Of a stretch of 64,000 nt of DNA, positions 34,204 through 44,133 are shown piece by piece. The first letter of the stretch is position 1. Every line of letters starts with the position of its first letter. A program made the position numbers and the translations under genes. A model generated the notes under the pieces. The model did no database searches, was not told where the DNA came from, and was given only the letters and a program-made list of their open reading frames with translations. This stretch comes from Marinomonas balearica (lineage in GTDB: Bacteria; Pseudomonadota; Gammaproteobacteria; Pseudomonadales; Marinomonadaceae), in NCBI RefSeq assembly GCF_004362145.1, contig NZ_SNXC01000012.1:1-64000 (forward strand), given 5' to 3'.

Positions 34204-35547
34204 ATGCCTAGAGAACTAATTAAAAACATAAGTGAGCTCTATGACTTTTTTGATGCGGAACAGGTAAGACAAATTGATGCCGAATTTTCGCACCAAACAA
34301 AACAAATCATTGATAGCTTGGGAGCCAAAAAGGCGCACCTCAATAAATGGTGGGTGATGACTCCTATGGACTGGAAGTGCCCTTCCTGCTGCCGGCCGAA
34401 GCCGGATATTGCAAAGCTAGACCATCATAACTATGCATCTTGTCATTTACATGAGCACCATGATCACATGCAGGATATAGTCAAAGACCTTTTCGCTCAA
34501 AGCTCAGCAAATCGAACTGATGTGATTGCCGATAACTTATCCGAACGCTTTGCGATTAGAACAGCTTTTGCAATTTCAGCTTATGACAACACAGTTATTT
34601 GCGCCGATTGCAATAAAGCCGATGGCGATGCGAAAAAGTTAGTCGGTGCCGACCGTAATTTTTCATTCTCTCCAGGTGAAATTTCAGAGTTCATAATTAC
34701 TACCCCCAATCAAGAACATAAAATAGATAAAGACAAAGGAAGTGAGATCTGGCACCAAAATAAACACACATTTGAACAACGCATGGAGCTCGCAAAATCT
34801 ATAGCAAATCTTGCAGCAAATGATACGCACTGGTATAAACCGTCGCATATGACAGCTAAGCAGGTCAAAAGGCAAGCTAAATTCTGGTTGAGTCATCTTG
34901 GCCTCGATGAACTTGATACATCCCAAGAGGCACATAAACTTTTATATGACACAACACCTTTCAAAGGTGAAGCTTCATCTTGGCGAACAAAGAACAAGCC
35001 TCAATCAAAAGCATCCCCTTCTGTCGGAGATGCTCTGCACTTATCGAAAGTAAGAGGCCATTTTTGGAATAAGTTTGACGAAGACTGGATTTGCCCTTGC
35101 TGCGGTCGGAACAAATTCAATTCTATTCAGAAATCAAAGAGTAAATCATGGGTTTTTGAAGTTAAAGAAATTTATTCCTTTAACGAGAGATCGGAAGAGT
35201 ACTGCGACATAATTCAAGTCTGCAATGAATGCTATAAAACGTCTTATCACCTAGGAAAAGAAGCCTCAAGCTTTGTTCAGTCACTGGATGCTTCATTCGA
35301 TTTTTCAAGAAGCTATAACCAAAGCTTAGTTTCTATAAGTGAGATAAAGAAGATCATTCAACCTCGTCCTCACTCTAGCCACTTGATCGATAACTCGATG
35401 GCTGATGAACTTGTCGATTTAGCTATTAATCGCATCACTGAGCAAACTTATTATCACTCCCCGCTGTACTTTGAAAGAAGAGAAAGAGAAAGAGAATCAG
35501 GATTTTCAAAAATCGAATTCTTCAACAACCTAATGAACAATCAATAG
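34204..35547 (+). CDS. Unassigned protein with HNH-like and second zinc-knuckle module
   Basis: A 447-residue protein that I cannot place in a named family. The start is the ATG at 34204, behind GAAGGGA; an earlier TTG is less likely. The N-terminal half holds CPSC (59-62), then DHHN, a His-rich run HLHEHHDHM (81-89), and CADCNKADGDAKK (133-145). This spacing fits an HNH endonuclease: two CxxC zinc knuckles, a histidine cluster between them, and CxxCN followed by Lys. The C-terminal half repeats the theme with CPCCGR (297-302) and CNEC (340-343) but without a matching histidine cluster. No signal peptide or membrane segment. It is first of three co-directional genes with an HEPN-like and a KAP protein. 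Nuclease activity is inferred. Confidence 0.6.
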   Translation: MPRELIKNISELYDFFDAEQVRQIDAEFSHQTKQIIDSLGAKKAHLNKWWVMTPMDWKCPSCCRPKPDIAKLDHHNYASCHLHEHHDHMQDIVKDLFAQSSANRTDVIADNLSERFAIRTAFAISAYDNTVICADCNKADGDAKKLVGADRNFSFSPGEISEFIITTPNQEHKIDKDKGSEIWHQNKHTFEQRMELAKSIANLAANDTHWYKPSHMTAKQVKRQAKFWLSHLGLDELDTSQEAHKLLYDTTPFKGEASSWRTKNKPQSKASPSVGDALHLSKVRGHFWNKFDEDWICPCCGRNKFNSIQKSKSKSWVFEVKEIYSFNERSEEYCDIIQVCNECYKTSYHLGKEASSFVQSLDASFDFSRSYNQSLVSISEIKKIIQPRPHSSHLIDNSMADELVDLAINRITEQTYYHSPLYFERRERERESGFSKIEFFNNLMNNQ

Positions 35548-35640
35548 GAGCATGGAGCATTAATTCACGCCCCACCGCGATGTTAATTTTAGGAGCGACT
35601 ACGATCTAACAAACTCAAGGAAGTCCACAGCGAGGCTGAA

Positions 35641-36729
35641 GTGAAAAATATAGTAAACGACTGCAAGATCTCTGATTTTAGAGATTTAGTAAACTCAAAT
35701 TCAAAGTTTGTTTATCAAATCTACAAAGATAAAGGTGGAAAGAACCTTTTCCACCTTGTTTGCTCTTGCATGGATTGGATTAGTGTTTCAGTGCGGCATT
35801 TGGAAAATGTAGCAGAGTTCGATTCCAACATAGATGTCAAGTGTATGCAGGTCTATTCCCTCATATCATCTATTGACCTGATTTCTGAGTCTGTCACCCA
35901 ACTCCACAGAGTCTTTGTGAATGAAAAAACCGTTCCATTTAAAAATGAGAAGAGCTGTTTCAGAAATCGCCTAATTGAAAACGAAGATGACAATACCTAT
36001 TTTACGACTCTAAGAGCTTGCTTTGGTGCTCATTCAGTTTCATTGAACCAATCTGGCTCAAAACGCTTCGCTAGTTGGCCGTTCAAGAGCCGCTTAACTA
36101 GCGCAGATTTAACGGTTCACTTATACAGTCGAGAAGTGAATGAGCAAGATTTAACTTTGAACCTCTACATAAATGAGTTATTGGAATTTCTCGCAACTCG
36201 TTATGACTATCTCGATGTGATTACAACAAGAATACAAAGCCTGTTTGAAGAATACAGAATAGAGCTTTCCAAGCAGTTGATTGAGATAAAATCGGATCCA
36301 TTAGAACAACTCTATGTATTAAGATCTGAGTCAGATAAGCGATTGGATAATGACTATTATAGAGGTGAAATTGATGATCTTATTATGATTTTCGAAGCAA
36401 AAGTGAATGATGCAGAGCTTACCGCTCTAGCCGAAGATTATAAAAATTCACTATTGCCAACAATTGAAGAGATTAAGAGTAACCTGCAATCAATGAGCAT
36501 CATTGATTTGAAGACTGCCTCTGACTTGAGAAGTCGATCAGAGTTGAGCAGGGAGTTAAGTTATGAGCTGTCTAAGTTCTACAGTTGGATTTATTCGGGT
36601 AGATATGACCCTATGCTCGATTACTACTTCGAACGACTAAATGCTGTTACCGAAGGTAAGTTTAAGTTTAGTGAAAGCGATACAAGAAACCTGACTTTTC
36701 TTAAAGTGAAGCTAATGCTTACAGCTTAA
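35641..36729 (+). CDS. Unassigned helical protein with HEPN-like Rx5H motif
   Basis: A 362-residue, largely alpha-helical protein starting at GTG, with GCGAGG seven bases upstream. I do not recognise a named family. Residues 116-131 read DDNTYFTTLRACFGAH. R125 to H131 has the Rx5H spacing within the Rx4-6H signature of HEPN ribonucleases, in an acidic-aromatic-LR-AH context typical of several HEPN-like groups. The C-terminal half has long amphipathic helices suggesting a coiled coil or dimer surface. It lies 93 bp after the HNH-like gene and 88 bp before the KAP gene. HEPN activity is only suggested; the motif is short and could be coincidental. Confidence 0.5.
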   Translation: MKNIVNDCKISDFRDLVNSNSKFVYQIYKDKGGKNLFHLVCSCMDWISVSVRHLENVAEFDSNIDVKCMQVYSLISSIDLISESVTQLHRVFVNEKTVPFKNEKSCFRNRLIENEDDNTYFTTLRACFGAHSVSLNQSGSKRFASWPFKSRLTSADLTVHLYSREVNEQDLTLNLYINELLEFLATRYDYLDVITTRIQSLFEEYRIELSKQLIEIKSDPLEQLYVLRSESDKRLDNDYYRGEIDDLIMIFEAKVNDAELTALAEDYKNSLLPTIEEIKSNLQSMSIIDLKTASDLRSRSELSRELSYELSKFYSWIYSGRYDPMLDYYFERLNAVTEGKFKFSESDTRNLTFLKVKLMLTA

Positions 36730-36817
36730 AAAAGTCAGACTATATTAAGATCACCCTACTTGTCTGGATAGGTCAACCTTCTAAGGGCAAAAATGTTAAA
36801 CAAGTAAAGGAATACAG

Positions 36818-38164
36818 ATGCAGAAGCCAATATATGATTTCAATTTGAATACAGATCTTTTTGAAAGAGATAAAACCGCTCAAAAGATTTCCGACATTGT
36901 GACTACACAAGAAGAATGTAGCCCGTTGGCAATCGATGGAAACTGGGGGACAGGAAAAACAGACTTATGCCAGCGAATTACACAAAGAATAAATAACGAT
37001 AGTAGCCATACCACTCAAGCTCTCTACATCAATACATTTGAACACGACCAATCTGAATCACCACTTCTCAGCTTACTCGCAGAGCTGACAAAGATTCTTC
37101 CTGAGTCAGAAGACCCTAATTTGTGGAACTCAATGCGAGAAGCTCTCAAGACTTCTTCTGGCATTATCGCAAAAGCAGCCCTTCACCATATTTTCCGTAT
37201 AGATGCCGACGAAGCTCAATCTGACTTTGAAGAAAGCTTGGAGAAACAAGGCGAAGCCTATCTCAACAAACAAATAGATAAGCTATTAGAGGTAGAAGCC
37301 AAAAAAGCCAATAACCTAGCAATGTTAAAGGCTGCGCTCATAAAAGCAACAGCGAACCAAACCCTCATTTTTGTCATTGATGAACTAGACCGCTGCGCTC
37401 CATCCTATGCAATTAAACTACTCGAACAAACCAAGCATGTCTTTGATGTCCCTAATATCAGATTCATTTTATCTGCGAACATCACTCAACTGGAGAGCAA
37501 TTTCATTAATCTATATGGGAACAGCTCCGGTGCTTCCTACACAGAAAAGTTCATCAATTTCACAATCCCTTTGAGAACAAAGTCATTTGTAACTAACCGT
37601 AGGCAATCTATTAACAACAACTCAAAGTACTTGCTAGAAATAGTTGGAGAAAATTATTCGAGTCCGGCGTTAGTTAACGTAATTGACTATCTAACAAAAA
37701 CTGTACGAATAAACTTGAGGGATATTGAAAAACTAGGCCGCTCAATACGATATCTTGTTTCGAATAATAGTGAGTTTGATCTTGAGCGAGACAATTTCCC
37801 TTTCATAGCTCTTTCTGCATTTCTTGCAACAAGATACCCTGAGATAGCCACGGCACTGTTACATAAAGATGCAGATTACGAATCAAAGTATTTTAAGCGA
37901 TTTAGCATTGATTGCCATGAAGAGGTTGGGCATTACGATAGTGATATTGAATATAATTACCTTGCGATTAAAGACTGGACACCATTTGCCTGTCTTACGT
38001 ACATAGCTCTCGAAGGCTATAAAAACAAGGCCAAGCTGGGCCTCGATGACCCTGAGAGATGTACTACTGCCGAAGAGGCAATTATTAAGATTATAGGGAG
38101 AGGACACACCTTCAAAAATGCACATTACGCTTTCACTAAGGTGTGTGAGAAGTTAATTTTTTAA
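36818..38164 (+). CDS. KAP-family P-loop NTPase
   Basis: A 448-residue STAND-class ATPase of the KAP group. Walker A is GNWGTGKT (41-48). Walker B is LIFVIDELDRC (183-193), the KAP form of the motif, followed by KLLEQTKHVFDVPNIRFILS and an arginine-containing FINFTIPLRT region. KAP proteins often have membrane helices inserted between Walker A and Walker B. This one has only about 130 polar and helical residues there, so it is probably soluble. KAP NTPases recur in bacterial anti-phage loci. It closes the three-gene module and could be its sensor or switch, which is inference. Confidence 0.85.
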   Translation: MQKPIYDFNLNTDLFERDKTAQKISDIVTTQEECSPLAIDGNWGTGKTDLCQRITQRINNDSSHTTQALYINTFEHDQSESPLLSLLAELTKILPESEDPNLWNSMREALKTSSGIIAKAALHHIFRIDADEAQSDFEESLEKQGEAYLNKQIDKLLEVEAKKANNLAMLKAALIKATANQTLIFVIDELDRCAPSYAIKLLEQTKHVFDVPNIRFILSANITQLESNFINLYGNSSGASYTEKFINFTIPLRTKSFVTNRRQSINNNSKYLLEIVGENYSSPALVNVIDYLTKTVRINLRDIEKLGRSIRYLVSNNSEFDLERDNFPFIALSAFLATRYPEIATALLHKDADYESKYFKRFSIDCHEEVGHYDSDIEYNYLAIKDWTPFACLTYIALEGYKNKAKLGLDDPERCTTAEEAIIKIIGRGHTFKNAHYAFTKVCEKLIF

Positions 38165-38353
38165 GTGTAAAGGCGCAGAGGGCTAGAAAAACGGGCTAAA
38201 GAATTTTCCTTTAGGAACAAAGTTGTCCAGGAATCAGGCTCACCATTAGCATCCGACAAACAGAAATAACTCTCTCCGTTTTAAAAAATGAGTTGTTCTC
38301 GATGAAGTTCCATACCACTACCATAAATCAAGTTTATTTTTTAAGCACAAAAC
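38165..38353. other. Spacer between KAP gene and ssb terminator
   Basis: About 190 bases with no gene and no strong plus-strand terminator after the KAP gene. Base composition shifts here from the A/T-rich module to the more balanced core genome. I see no direct repeat or tRNA-like attachment site that would mark an integration boundary. Confidence 0.5.
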
Positions 38354-38380
38354 AAAAAGCCCCGCAAATGCGAGGCTTCT
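38354..38380 (-). terminator. ssb terminator
   Basis: Minus-strand stem AGCCTCGCA/TGCGGGGCT with a 2-base loop and T5 following. It lies about 28 bases after the ssb stop. Confidence 0.85.
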
Positions 38381-38408
38381 ATTGATCTAACTCTAAACTC
38401 GATATTCG

Positions 38409-39134
38409 TCAGAACGGGATATCATCATCAAAGTCATCAAAGTTTGGTGCTGGCTGTTGAGGCTTAGCTTGCTCAGGCGCCTTTTGCTGCGGTGCGCTTG
38501 GAGCTGGCGCACTCGGTGCAGGTTGTTGCGGTTGGTTATTACCCCAGCTACCGAATGATTGTGGCTGCTGAGGTGCCGCTTGCTGTGGCGCAGATTGTGG
38601 CTGGTTGAAACCACCGCCCTGTGGTTGGTTATTGAAGCCACCACCTTGAGGTTGGTTAAAGCCGCCTTGTGGCGCAGACTGTTGTGGCTGGTTGAAGCCA
38701 CCCGCTTGTTGCGGAGCCTGTTGAGGTGCTTGCTGACTGCCAAAGCCGCCGCCCATGTTGTTGTCGTAACCGCCTTGTTGGCCGTCTGCACGACCGTCTA
38801 GCAATTGCATTTCGTTCGCTACGATTTCTGTGGTGTAACGTTTGATGCCGTCTTTTTCCCACTCACGCGTACGCAGTGAACCTTCAACGTAGACTTTAGA
38901 GCCTTTTTTGATGTATTCGCCAGCGATTTGACCTAAACGGTAGTTGCCGCGATCCATGAAGGCAACACGGTGCCATTCAGTACGCTCTTGCATTTGACCT
39001 GTTTGACGGTCTCTCCAGCTTTCAGACGTTGCTAAACTGACGTTTGCCACGGCTGCACCAGAAGGCATGTAACGCACTTCTGCATCACTGCCCGCATTAC
39101 CAATTATGATTACTTTGTTAATTCCACGTGCCAT
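38409..39134 (-). CDS. ssb: Single-stranded DNA-binding protein
   Basis: SSB coats single-stranded DNA and recruits repair and replication partners. The 241-residue protein (E. coli 178) has the OB fold (1-112; [28 protein letters not shown]). A long low-complexity linker of Gly, Gln, Pro and Asn (about 115-225) has several copies of a GGFNQPQ-like unit. The acidic tip is DDDIPF. The linker is about 60 residues longer than in E. coli. It lies downstream of the MFS gene (26 bp) rather than directly divergent from uvrA as in E. coli, so it would not share the uvrA LexA box unless transcribed with the MFS gene. Confidence 0.97.
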   Translation of the reverse strand: MARGINKVIIIGNAGSDAEVRYMPSGAAVANVSLATSESWRDRQTGQMQERTEWHRVAFMDRGNYRLGQIAGEYIKKGSKVYVEGSLRTREWEKDGIKRYTTEIVANEMQLLDGRADGQQGGYDNNMGGGFGSQQAPQQAPQQAGGFNQPQQSAPQGGFNQPQGGGFNNQPQGGGFNQPQSAPQQAAPQQPQSFGSWGNNQPQQPAPSAPAPSAPQQKAPEQAKPQQPAPNFDDFDDDIPF

Positions 39135-39160
39135 GACGTTCGTTCTCCAGAAACTCTATT

Positions 39161-40519
39161 CTAAATTGACACTTGAGGCGCTACGCGTTTCAGTGTCTCT
39201 TTGTCTAACCGTTTTTTGTCTATCTTGAGATAAGCCGTTTGCTCATCCGTAAAAATCTGCATATCTTCCACTCCTTGAATACGCTCTAAATCCTTTTTAA
39301 GTGCGCTCAACTCTGTCTCCGTTAAGTCGGGCAGGCTGAATGCTAAACTGCTTAGCGATTTTGGGGCAGGCTGACGGCTGGCAATAATAAGCCAAGCTAA
39401 CCAGATCAAACCAACCACTGTAAAGAGGCCTTGCATTCCATAGTGCTGCACTAGCCATCCACCGCCAACACCGCCTAGAAATGCCCCCATAAATTGGTGT
39501 GTTGAGAACACGCCCATGGCAGTACCACGGTAACCAACTGGAGCCATCTTACTGATCAAAGAAGGCAAGGTCGCTTCAAGTGTGTTAAACGCAATGAAAA
39601 ACGCACACACCCAAATTGCAAACACCCATAATACTTTAGTCCAGCCCATAAGTAATGTGGAAATACCTATTGTGGCGATGACAACCAATAATATTAATTT
39701 CATTTTACCGCGCGCTTCCGCCATGATCACCAGCGGCAACATACCGATAAACGCCAGTCCCATCACGATCAAGTACAAGATGCTGTGCATACCCAATGCG
39801 AGATCAAAACGCTCTAATAAAATCGTCGGTATGGCGACAAATAAGGCGGTTAACGAAGCGTGCAACAATAAGACGCTGATGTTTAAAAAGCGCAACTGAC
39901 CGTTTTTTAACACGCGAGCCAAGGCGACTTTACTCGGCGTGGTGTCTCGCTTAAAACTGTGTTGTGTCACGTTGGGTACAGCGAATAAGATTAAGCCAAT
40001 TCCAATGATCGAGAATGCAAAGGATAAATAGAACAAACCGTTTAGCCCAACAAGGTCAAACAACCAAGGGCCTAACACCAACGCAATCATAAACGAAGCA
40101 CCGATGCTGATGCCGACGGTCGCCATGGCTTTGGTTCGGTTTTGCTCCCGCGTCACATCACTTAGTAGCGCCATTAATGTGCTAGCAATGGCGCCAGCGC
40201 CCTGCACCGCTCGGCCGATGATAAGTTGGTAAATATCATTCGCGTTGGCGCAGATAAGGCTACCCAGAGCAAACAAGATCAAGCCTATAAAAATAATGCG
40301 TTTTCGGCCAAAGTGATCTGACATCATCCCCATTGGGATTTGTAAGCTCGCCTGACTGAAACCATAAATACCGATCGCAACACCGATTAAAGCTGTACTT
40401 GCACCGCCTAGATCATCTGCTGCGATGCTAATAACCGGCATAATGAGAAATAAGCCCAACATGCGAAACAGGTACACTAAAGCGAGCGCCAATACAGAGC
40501 GACGTTCAATAAGATCCAT
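39161..40519 (-). CDS. MFS transporter with C-terminal YAM-like domain (YajR-type)
   Basis: A 452-residue major facilitator with 12 predicted membrane segments and the loop motif GMMSDHFGRKR between segments 2 and 3 (motif A). The last 65 residues form a soluble domain (TETELSALKKDLERIQGVEDM, then FTDEQTAYLKID) resembling the ferredoxin-like YAM domain of E. coli YajR (454 residues). The substrate is unknown. It sits between divergent uvrA and downstream ssb, a gene order I recall from pseudomonads and relatives. Co-transcription with ssb is likely. Confidence 0.85.
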   Translation of the reverse strand: MDLIERRSVLALALVYLFRMLGLFLIMPVISIAADDLGGASTALIGVAIGIYGFSQASLQIPMGMMSDHFGRKRIIFIGLILFALGSLICANANDIYQLIIGRAVQGAGAIASTLMALLSDVTREQNRTKAMATVGISIGASFMIALVLGPWLFDLVGLNGLFYLSFAFSIIGIGLILFAVPNVTQHSFKRDTTPSKVALARVLKNGQLRFLNISVLLLHASLTALFVAIPTILLERFDLALGMHSILYLIVMGLAFIGMLPLVIMAEARGKMKLILLVVIATIGISTLLMGWTKVLWVFAIWVCAFFIAFNTLEATLPSLISKMAPVGYRGTAMGVFSTHQFMGAFLGGVGGGWLVQHYGMQGLFTVVGLIWLAWLIIASRQPAPKSLSSLAFSLPDLTETELSALKKDLERIQGVEDMQIFTDEQTAYLKIDKKRLDKETLKRVAPQVSI

Positions 40520-40820
40520 AATAAGCCTAATTTAGAGCATGAAAGGGGTTATACAGAGTGTGAGACATACCCAACATCCCAGCAAGTGATTGAAGATAAT
40601 AGTAATTTCTTCAAAAATACGCCGTAACTTGTCGTATTCACGTATAAGCTTGGAAAGGGTGGCAACCTACTCTTTCCCGTTTAGCCCTAGGGTAAATTAA
40701 AAAAGATGAGTGATTTTACTAAAAATACCGTTGAAGCTCTATTTTAACTACTGTAAAAATAGACAGTTATTATACACAGATTACTATTTTCCTGTTTTAC
40801 CCATATTTGGTAGGAGACTC
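40520..40820. other. Divergent MFS-ssb / uvrA control region
   Basis: 301 bases between divergent starts. It contains the LexA box and the proposed uvrA promoter (40744-40773: TTAACT, 18 bp, TATTAT). An in-frame upstream start for uvrA at 40710 is rejected because conservation begins at 40821. No clear promoter for the MFS gene is seen. Confidence 0.5.
40751..40766. promoter_or_regulatory. LexA (SOS) box upstream of uvrA
   Basis: CTGTAAAAATAGACAG fits CTGT-N8-ACAG exactly. It lies in the spacer between a candidate -35 (TTAACT, 40744-40749) and -10 (TATTAT, 40768-40773), 55 bases before the uvrA ATG. Bound LexA would block RNA polymerase, so uvrA should be DNA-damage inducible, as in E. coli. 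Confidence 0.82.
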
Positions 40821-43643
40821 ATGGATACCATTACCGTGCGCGGTGCGCGCACTCATAATCTGAAGAATGTGGATTTAGACATTCCACGCGACAAGTTGGT
40901 TGTGATTACCGGACTCTCAGGCTCAGGTAAATCTTCGCTGGCGTTTGATACCTTGTATGCAGAAGGCCAACGCCGTTACGTTGAATCTCTATCCACTTAC
41001 GCTCGGCAGTTCCTTTCCATGATGGAGAAGCCCGATATTGATCATATCGAGGGCTTGTCTCCTGCTATTTCTATTGAGCAAAAATCTACTTCGCATAACC
41101 CACGCTCCACTGTGGGGACAATTACAGAGATCTACGATTACTTACGACTTTTGTTCGCTCGCGCAGGCCAACCAAGATGTCCTGACCATGGAGAAGCATT
41201 AGAAGCACAGACGATCTCTCAGATGGTGGATAAGGTTTTGTCCCTACCTGAAGAAAGTAAAATGATGCTGCTCGCGCCGATTGTAAAAGACCGCAAAGGT
41301 GAGCACTTACACACTATTAGTGATTTGCTGTCTAAGGGCTTTATTCGTGCAAGAATCGATGGTTTAGTGGTCGATCTCGACGATGCACCTGCGCTAGAGA
41401 AGAACAAAAAGCACACCATCGAAGTAGTCATTGATCGCTTTAAAGTTCGACCGGATTTAAAACTCCGTCTCGCCGAATCGTTCGAAACCTGTTTAACACT
41501 TTCAGACGGCATTGCGAAAGTCATCAACATGGACGAGCCAACGGAAGAACATATTTTCTCCAGTAAGTTTGCTTGCCCAATTTGTGGATACAGCTTAACC
41601 GAATTGGAACCGAGGCTCTTTTCGTTTAATAATCCTAATGGCGCTTGCCAAACCTGTGACGGGTTAGGGACGCATCAGGTTTTCGATCCAGAAAGAGTCA
41701 TTCAAGATGAATCTCTCACGCTTGCTGAAGGCGCCATTCGGGGCTGGGGACGACGGAGCATTTTCTACTTCCAGCAGCTCAATGCGTTGGCAAATTTTTA
41801 TGACTTTGATATTGAGTCGAAGTACCAAGACATCCCGAAAAAATTCCAAGATAAGATTCTATTCGGCTCCGGAAAAGACAAAATCGATTTCGTATATATC
41901 AATGAGCGCGGCGATAAGATGACACGTTCGCACGTCTTTGAAGGTGTCATACCAAACCTACAACGACGCTACCGCGAAACCGAATCTGAAAGCGTACGTG
42001 ATGATCTGTCTCAATACATCAGTATCCAGCCATGCAGCGATTGTGGCGGTTCACGTCTAAACCGTTCAGCGCGCAATGTGTTTATCAGTGAAGAAACATT
42101 GCCGGAAATTGTTAAATTACCAATTGCCGAGTGTTTAAAGTATTTCGATGAGCTAAAACTAGTAGGCGCAAAAGGTGAAATCGCGTCAAAAATCCTCAAA
42201 GAAATCAAAGATCGACTCACCTTTTTAGTTAACGTGGGACTTGAGTACCTGACACTAGATAGGCAGGCAGACACACTTTCAGGCGGTGAAGCGCAACGTA
42301 TCCGACTTGCTAGCCAAATCGGCGCGGGGCTTGTGGGTGTCATGTACATCCTAGATGAGCCGTCCATCGGTCTTCATCAACGGGACAACGAACGTCTTAT
42401 TCAAACATTGACCCGATTAAGAGATCTGGGCAATACCGTTATCGTCGTTGAGCATGATGAAGACGCAATAAGAGTCGCCGATCATGTGGTAGATATCGGT
42501 CCAGGGGCGGGTATTCACGGTGGTGAAGTCATCGTCAGCGGTACACCCGATGACATCATGTCTTGCAAAGAATCGATTACTGGGCAATTTCTTAATGGTG
42601 AGCGTAAGATCGAAATTCCAGCATTACGCCATCCTGCTAAAGAAGGCAAGCAACTGACACTGCACGGCGCAAAAGGTAATAACCTAAACGATGTAACGCT
42701 GAATATTCCTTATGGCGTTATGACCTGTGTGACGGGCGTATCAGGATCCGGTAAATCAACATTGATTAACGGGACACTTTTTCCGTTAGCCGCAACCGCT
42801 TTGAACGGCGCCACAACACTTAAAGCAGCACCGCATGATAAAATAGACGGCCTCGACCTATTCGATAAATGCGTCGATATAGACCAAAGCCCAATTGGAC
42901 GTACTCCGCGCTCAAACCCTGCGACCTATACAGGCATCTTCACACCAATGCGTGAATTGTTCTCTGCCACTCAGGAAGCTCGCTCTCGAGGCTACAAGCC
43001 AGGACGATTTAGTTTTAACGTGAAAGGCGGACGATGTGAAGCCTGTCAGGGCGACGGTGTGATCAAGGTAGAAATGCACTTTTTACCTGACGTTTATGTG
43101 CCTTGTGATGTCTGTAAGGGCAAACGATACAACCGTGAAACATTGGAGATCCACTATAAGGGCAAAAACATTCACGAATGTTTGGAAATGACCATCGAAG
43201 ACGCTCGTGAGTTCTTTGATCCGGTGCCCTCCATTGCGCGTAAGCTACAGACTCTCATTGACGTGGGTCTTGGGTATATCCGACTAGGTCAGGCTGCGAC
43301 GACGCTCTCAGGCGGCGAAGCACAACGTGTGAAACTGGCAAAAGAACTATCTAAACGCGATACAGGCAAAACTTTATACATACTCGACGAACCAACAACA
43401 GGGCTGCACTTTGCCGATATTGAGCAACTGCTTAAGGTATTGCATCGTTTGCGTGATCACGGCAATACAATTGTCGTAATTGAACATAATCTCGATGTAA
43501 TCAAAACTGCAGATTGGATTGTTGATTTAGGGCCTGAAGGCGGTAGCGGCGGTGGCTATATCATTGCTGAAGGAACGCCAGAAAAAGTGGCTGAACAAGA
43601 AGGGTCGCATACTGCACGATTCTTAAAACCAATGCTTTCCTAG
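40821..43643 (+). CDS. uvrA: Excinuclease ABC subunit A
   Basis: UvrA is the damage-sensing ATPase dimer of nucleotide excision repair and hands lesions to UvrB. The 940-residue protein (E. coli 940) starts at the ATG behind TAGGAG, giving [16 protein letters not shown]. Both ABC modules are complete: Walker [10 protein letters not shown] (31-39) and GVSGSGKST, signatures LSGGEAQR twice, Walker [14 protein letters not shown] and [13 protein letters not shown]. Zinc knuckles are [14 protein letters not shown] and [14 protein letters not shown]. It is monocistronic and under a LexA box. Confidence 0.98.
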   Translation: MDTITVRGARTHNLKNVDLDIPRDKLVVITGLSGSGKSSLAFDTLYAEGQRRYVESLSTYARQFLSMMEKPDIDHIEGLSPAISIEQKSTSHNPRSTVGTITEIYDYLRLLFARAGQPRCPDHGEALEAQTISQMVDKVLSLPEESKMMLLAPIVKDRKGEHLHTISDLLSKGFIRARIDGLVVDLDDAPALEKNKKHTIEVVIDRFKVRPDLKLRLAESFETCLTLSDGIAKVINMDEPTEEHIFSSKFACPICGYSLTELEPRLFSFNNPNGACQTCDGLGTHQVFDPERVIQDESLTLAEGAIRGWGRRSIFYFQQLNALANFYDFDIESKYQDIPKKFQDKILFGSGKDKIDFVYINERGDKMTRSHVFEGVIPNLQRRYRETESESVRDDLSQYISIQPCSDCGGSRLNRSARNVFISEETLPEIVKLPIAECLKYFDELKLVGAKGEIASKILKEIKDRLTFLVNVGLEYLTLDRQADTLSGGEAQRIRLASQIGAGLVGVMYILDEPSIGLHQRDNERLIQTLTRLRDLGNTVIVVEHDEDAIRVADHVVDIGPGAGIHGGEVIVSGTPDDIMSCKESITGQFLNGERKIEIPALRHPAKEGKQLTLHGAKGNNLNDVTLNIPYGVMTCVTGVSGSGKSTLINGTLFPLAATALNGATTLKAAPHDKIDGLDLFDKCVDIDQSPIGRTPRSNPATYTGIFTPMRELFSATQEARSRGYKPGRFSFNVKGGRCEACQGDGVIKVEMHFLPDVYVPCDVCKGKRYNRETLEIHYKGKNIHECLEMTIEDAREFFDPVPSIARKLQTLIDVGLGYIRLGQAATTLSGGEAQRVKLAKELSKRDTGKTLYILDEPTTGLHFADIEQLLKVLHRLRDHGNTIVVIEHNLDVIKTADWIVDLGPEGGSGGGYIIAEGTPEKVAEQEGSHTARFLKPMLS

Positions 43644-44133
43644 CTTACTGAAATCGTTATCGGTAAACGTCGTTAGCTAGAATCACTGATAGGCGCGTCA
43701 CTCTAACTTATCCACTGAATCTTTTTTATTTGATCAGTGGATAAGTTAGAGTGACGCGCCCATTTCTTTTATACCCCCATTAAAATCCAATTTGTTAAGA
43801 GCGGTACTGGTTCTATCCTCAAACCGTGCCTTCCCACGATCGATATTGGAATTGTGTGCATATTAATCAGGTTATATACAGGGTTTTCAACAATTCGTCT
43901 TTTTGACACTTCCCTTCTTGCTGTGGACAAATTTTAGAATTCAAATAAACAGAGGGTTACTAAATATAAGTACATCAAAAGAGCCGAAACTATTTCGCCG
44001 AATTATCTAATAAGATGTACAAGAGAAACCTATACAACGTTAAAGACACAACTATAGGCATTACGAAAAGATCGAGGCTATCAACTTCTTCGGGAGAAGT
44101 TAGAGTAGAAAGTAGAGCAGGTTTTTTAGATAT
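43644..44133. other. Spacer between uvrA and rplQ
   Basis: About 490 bases without a gene. It contains the perfect long hairpin at 43692-43760. The remaining 370 bases are A/T-rich and featureless to me, apart from a single CTGTGGACAA. Convergent transcription of uvrA and the alpha operon ends here. Confidence 0.5.
43692..43760. repeat. Perfect 27-bp inverted repeat (hairpin) after uvrA
   Basis: Arms 43692-43718 and 43734-43760 are exact reverse complements over 27 bases, beginning GGCGCGTCACTC and ending CCACTGA. The loop is 15 bases, A/T-rich with T6. It starts 48 bases after the uvrA stop. The arms are not followed by a U tract, so it is not a textbook terminator, although the U6 in the loop is notable. 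The stem is far longer than the other terminators in this window. It could be a terminator, a decayed MITE, or an mRNA 3' protection structure. Confidence 0.85.

Noticed and set aside
33338..38400. Prophage or integrative element carrying the three-gene module
   Set aside because: No integrase, tRNA target, flanking repeats or phage structural genes were seen.
38393..38791. 132-codon frame overlapping ssb
   Set aside because: Low-complexity product created by the repetitive linker read in another frame; ssb explains the DNA.
40710..40820. 37-codon N-terminal extension of uvrA from an upstream in-frame start
   Set aside because: Conservation begins at [14 protein letters not shown], a good Shine-Dalgarno precedes that ATG, and the extension overlaps the LexA box and promoter.
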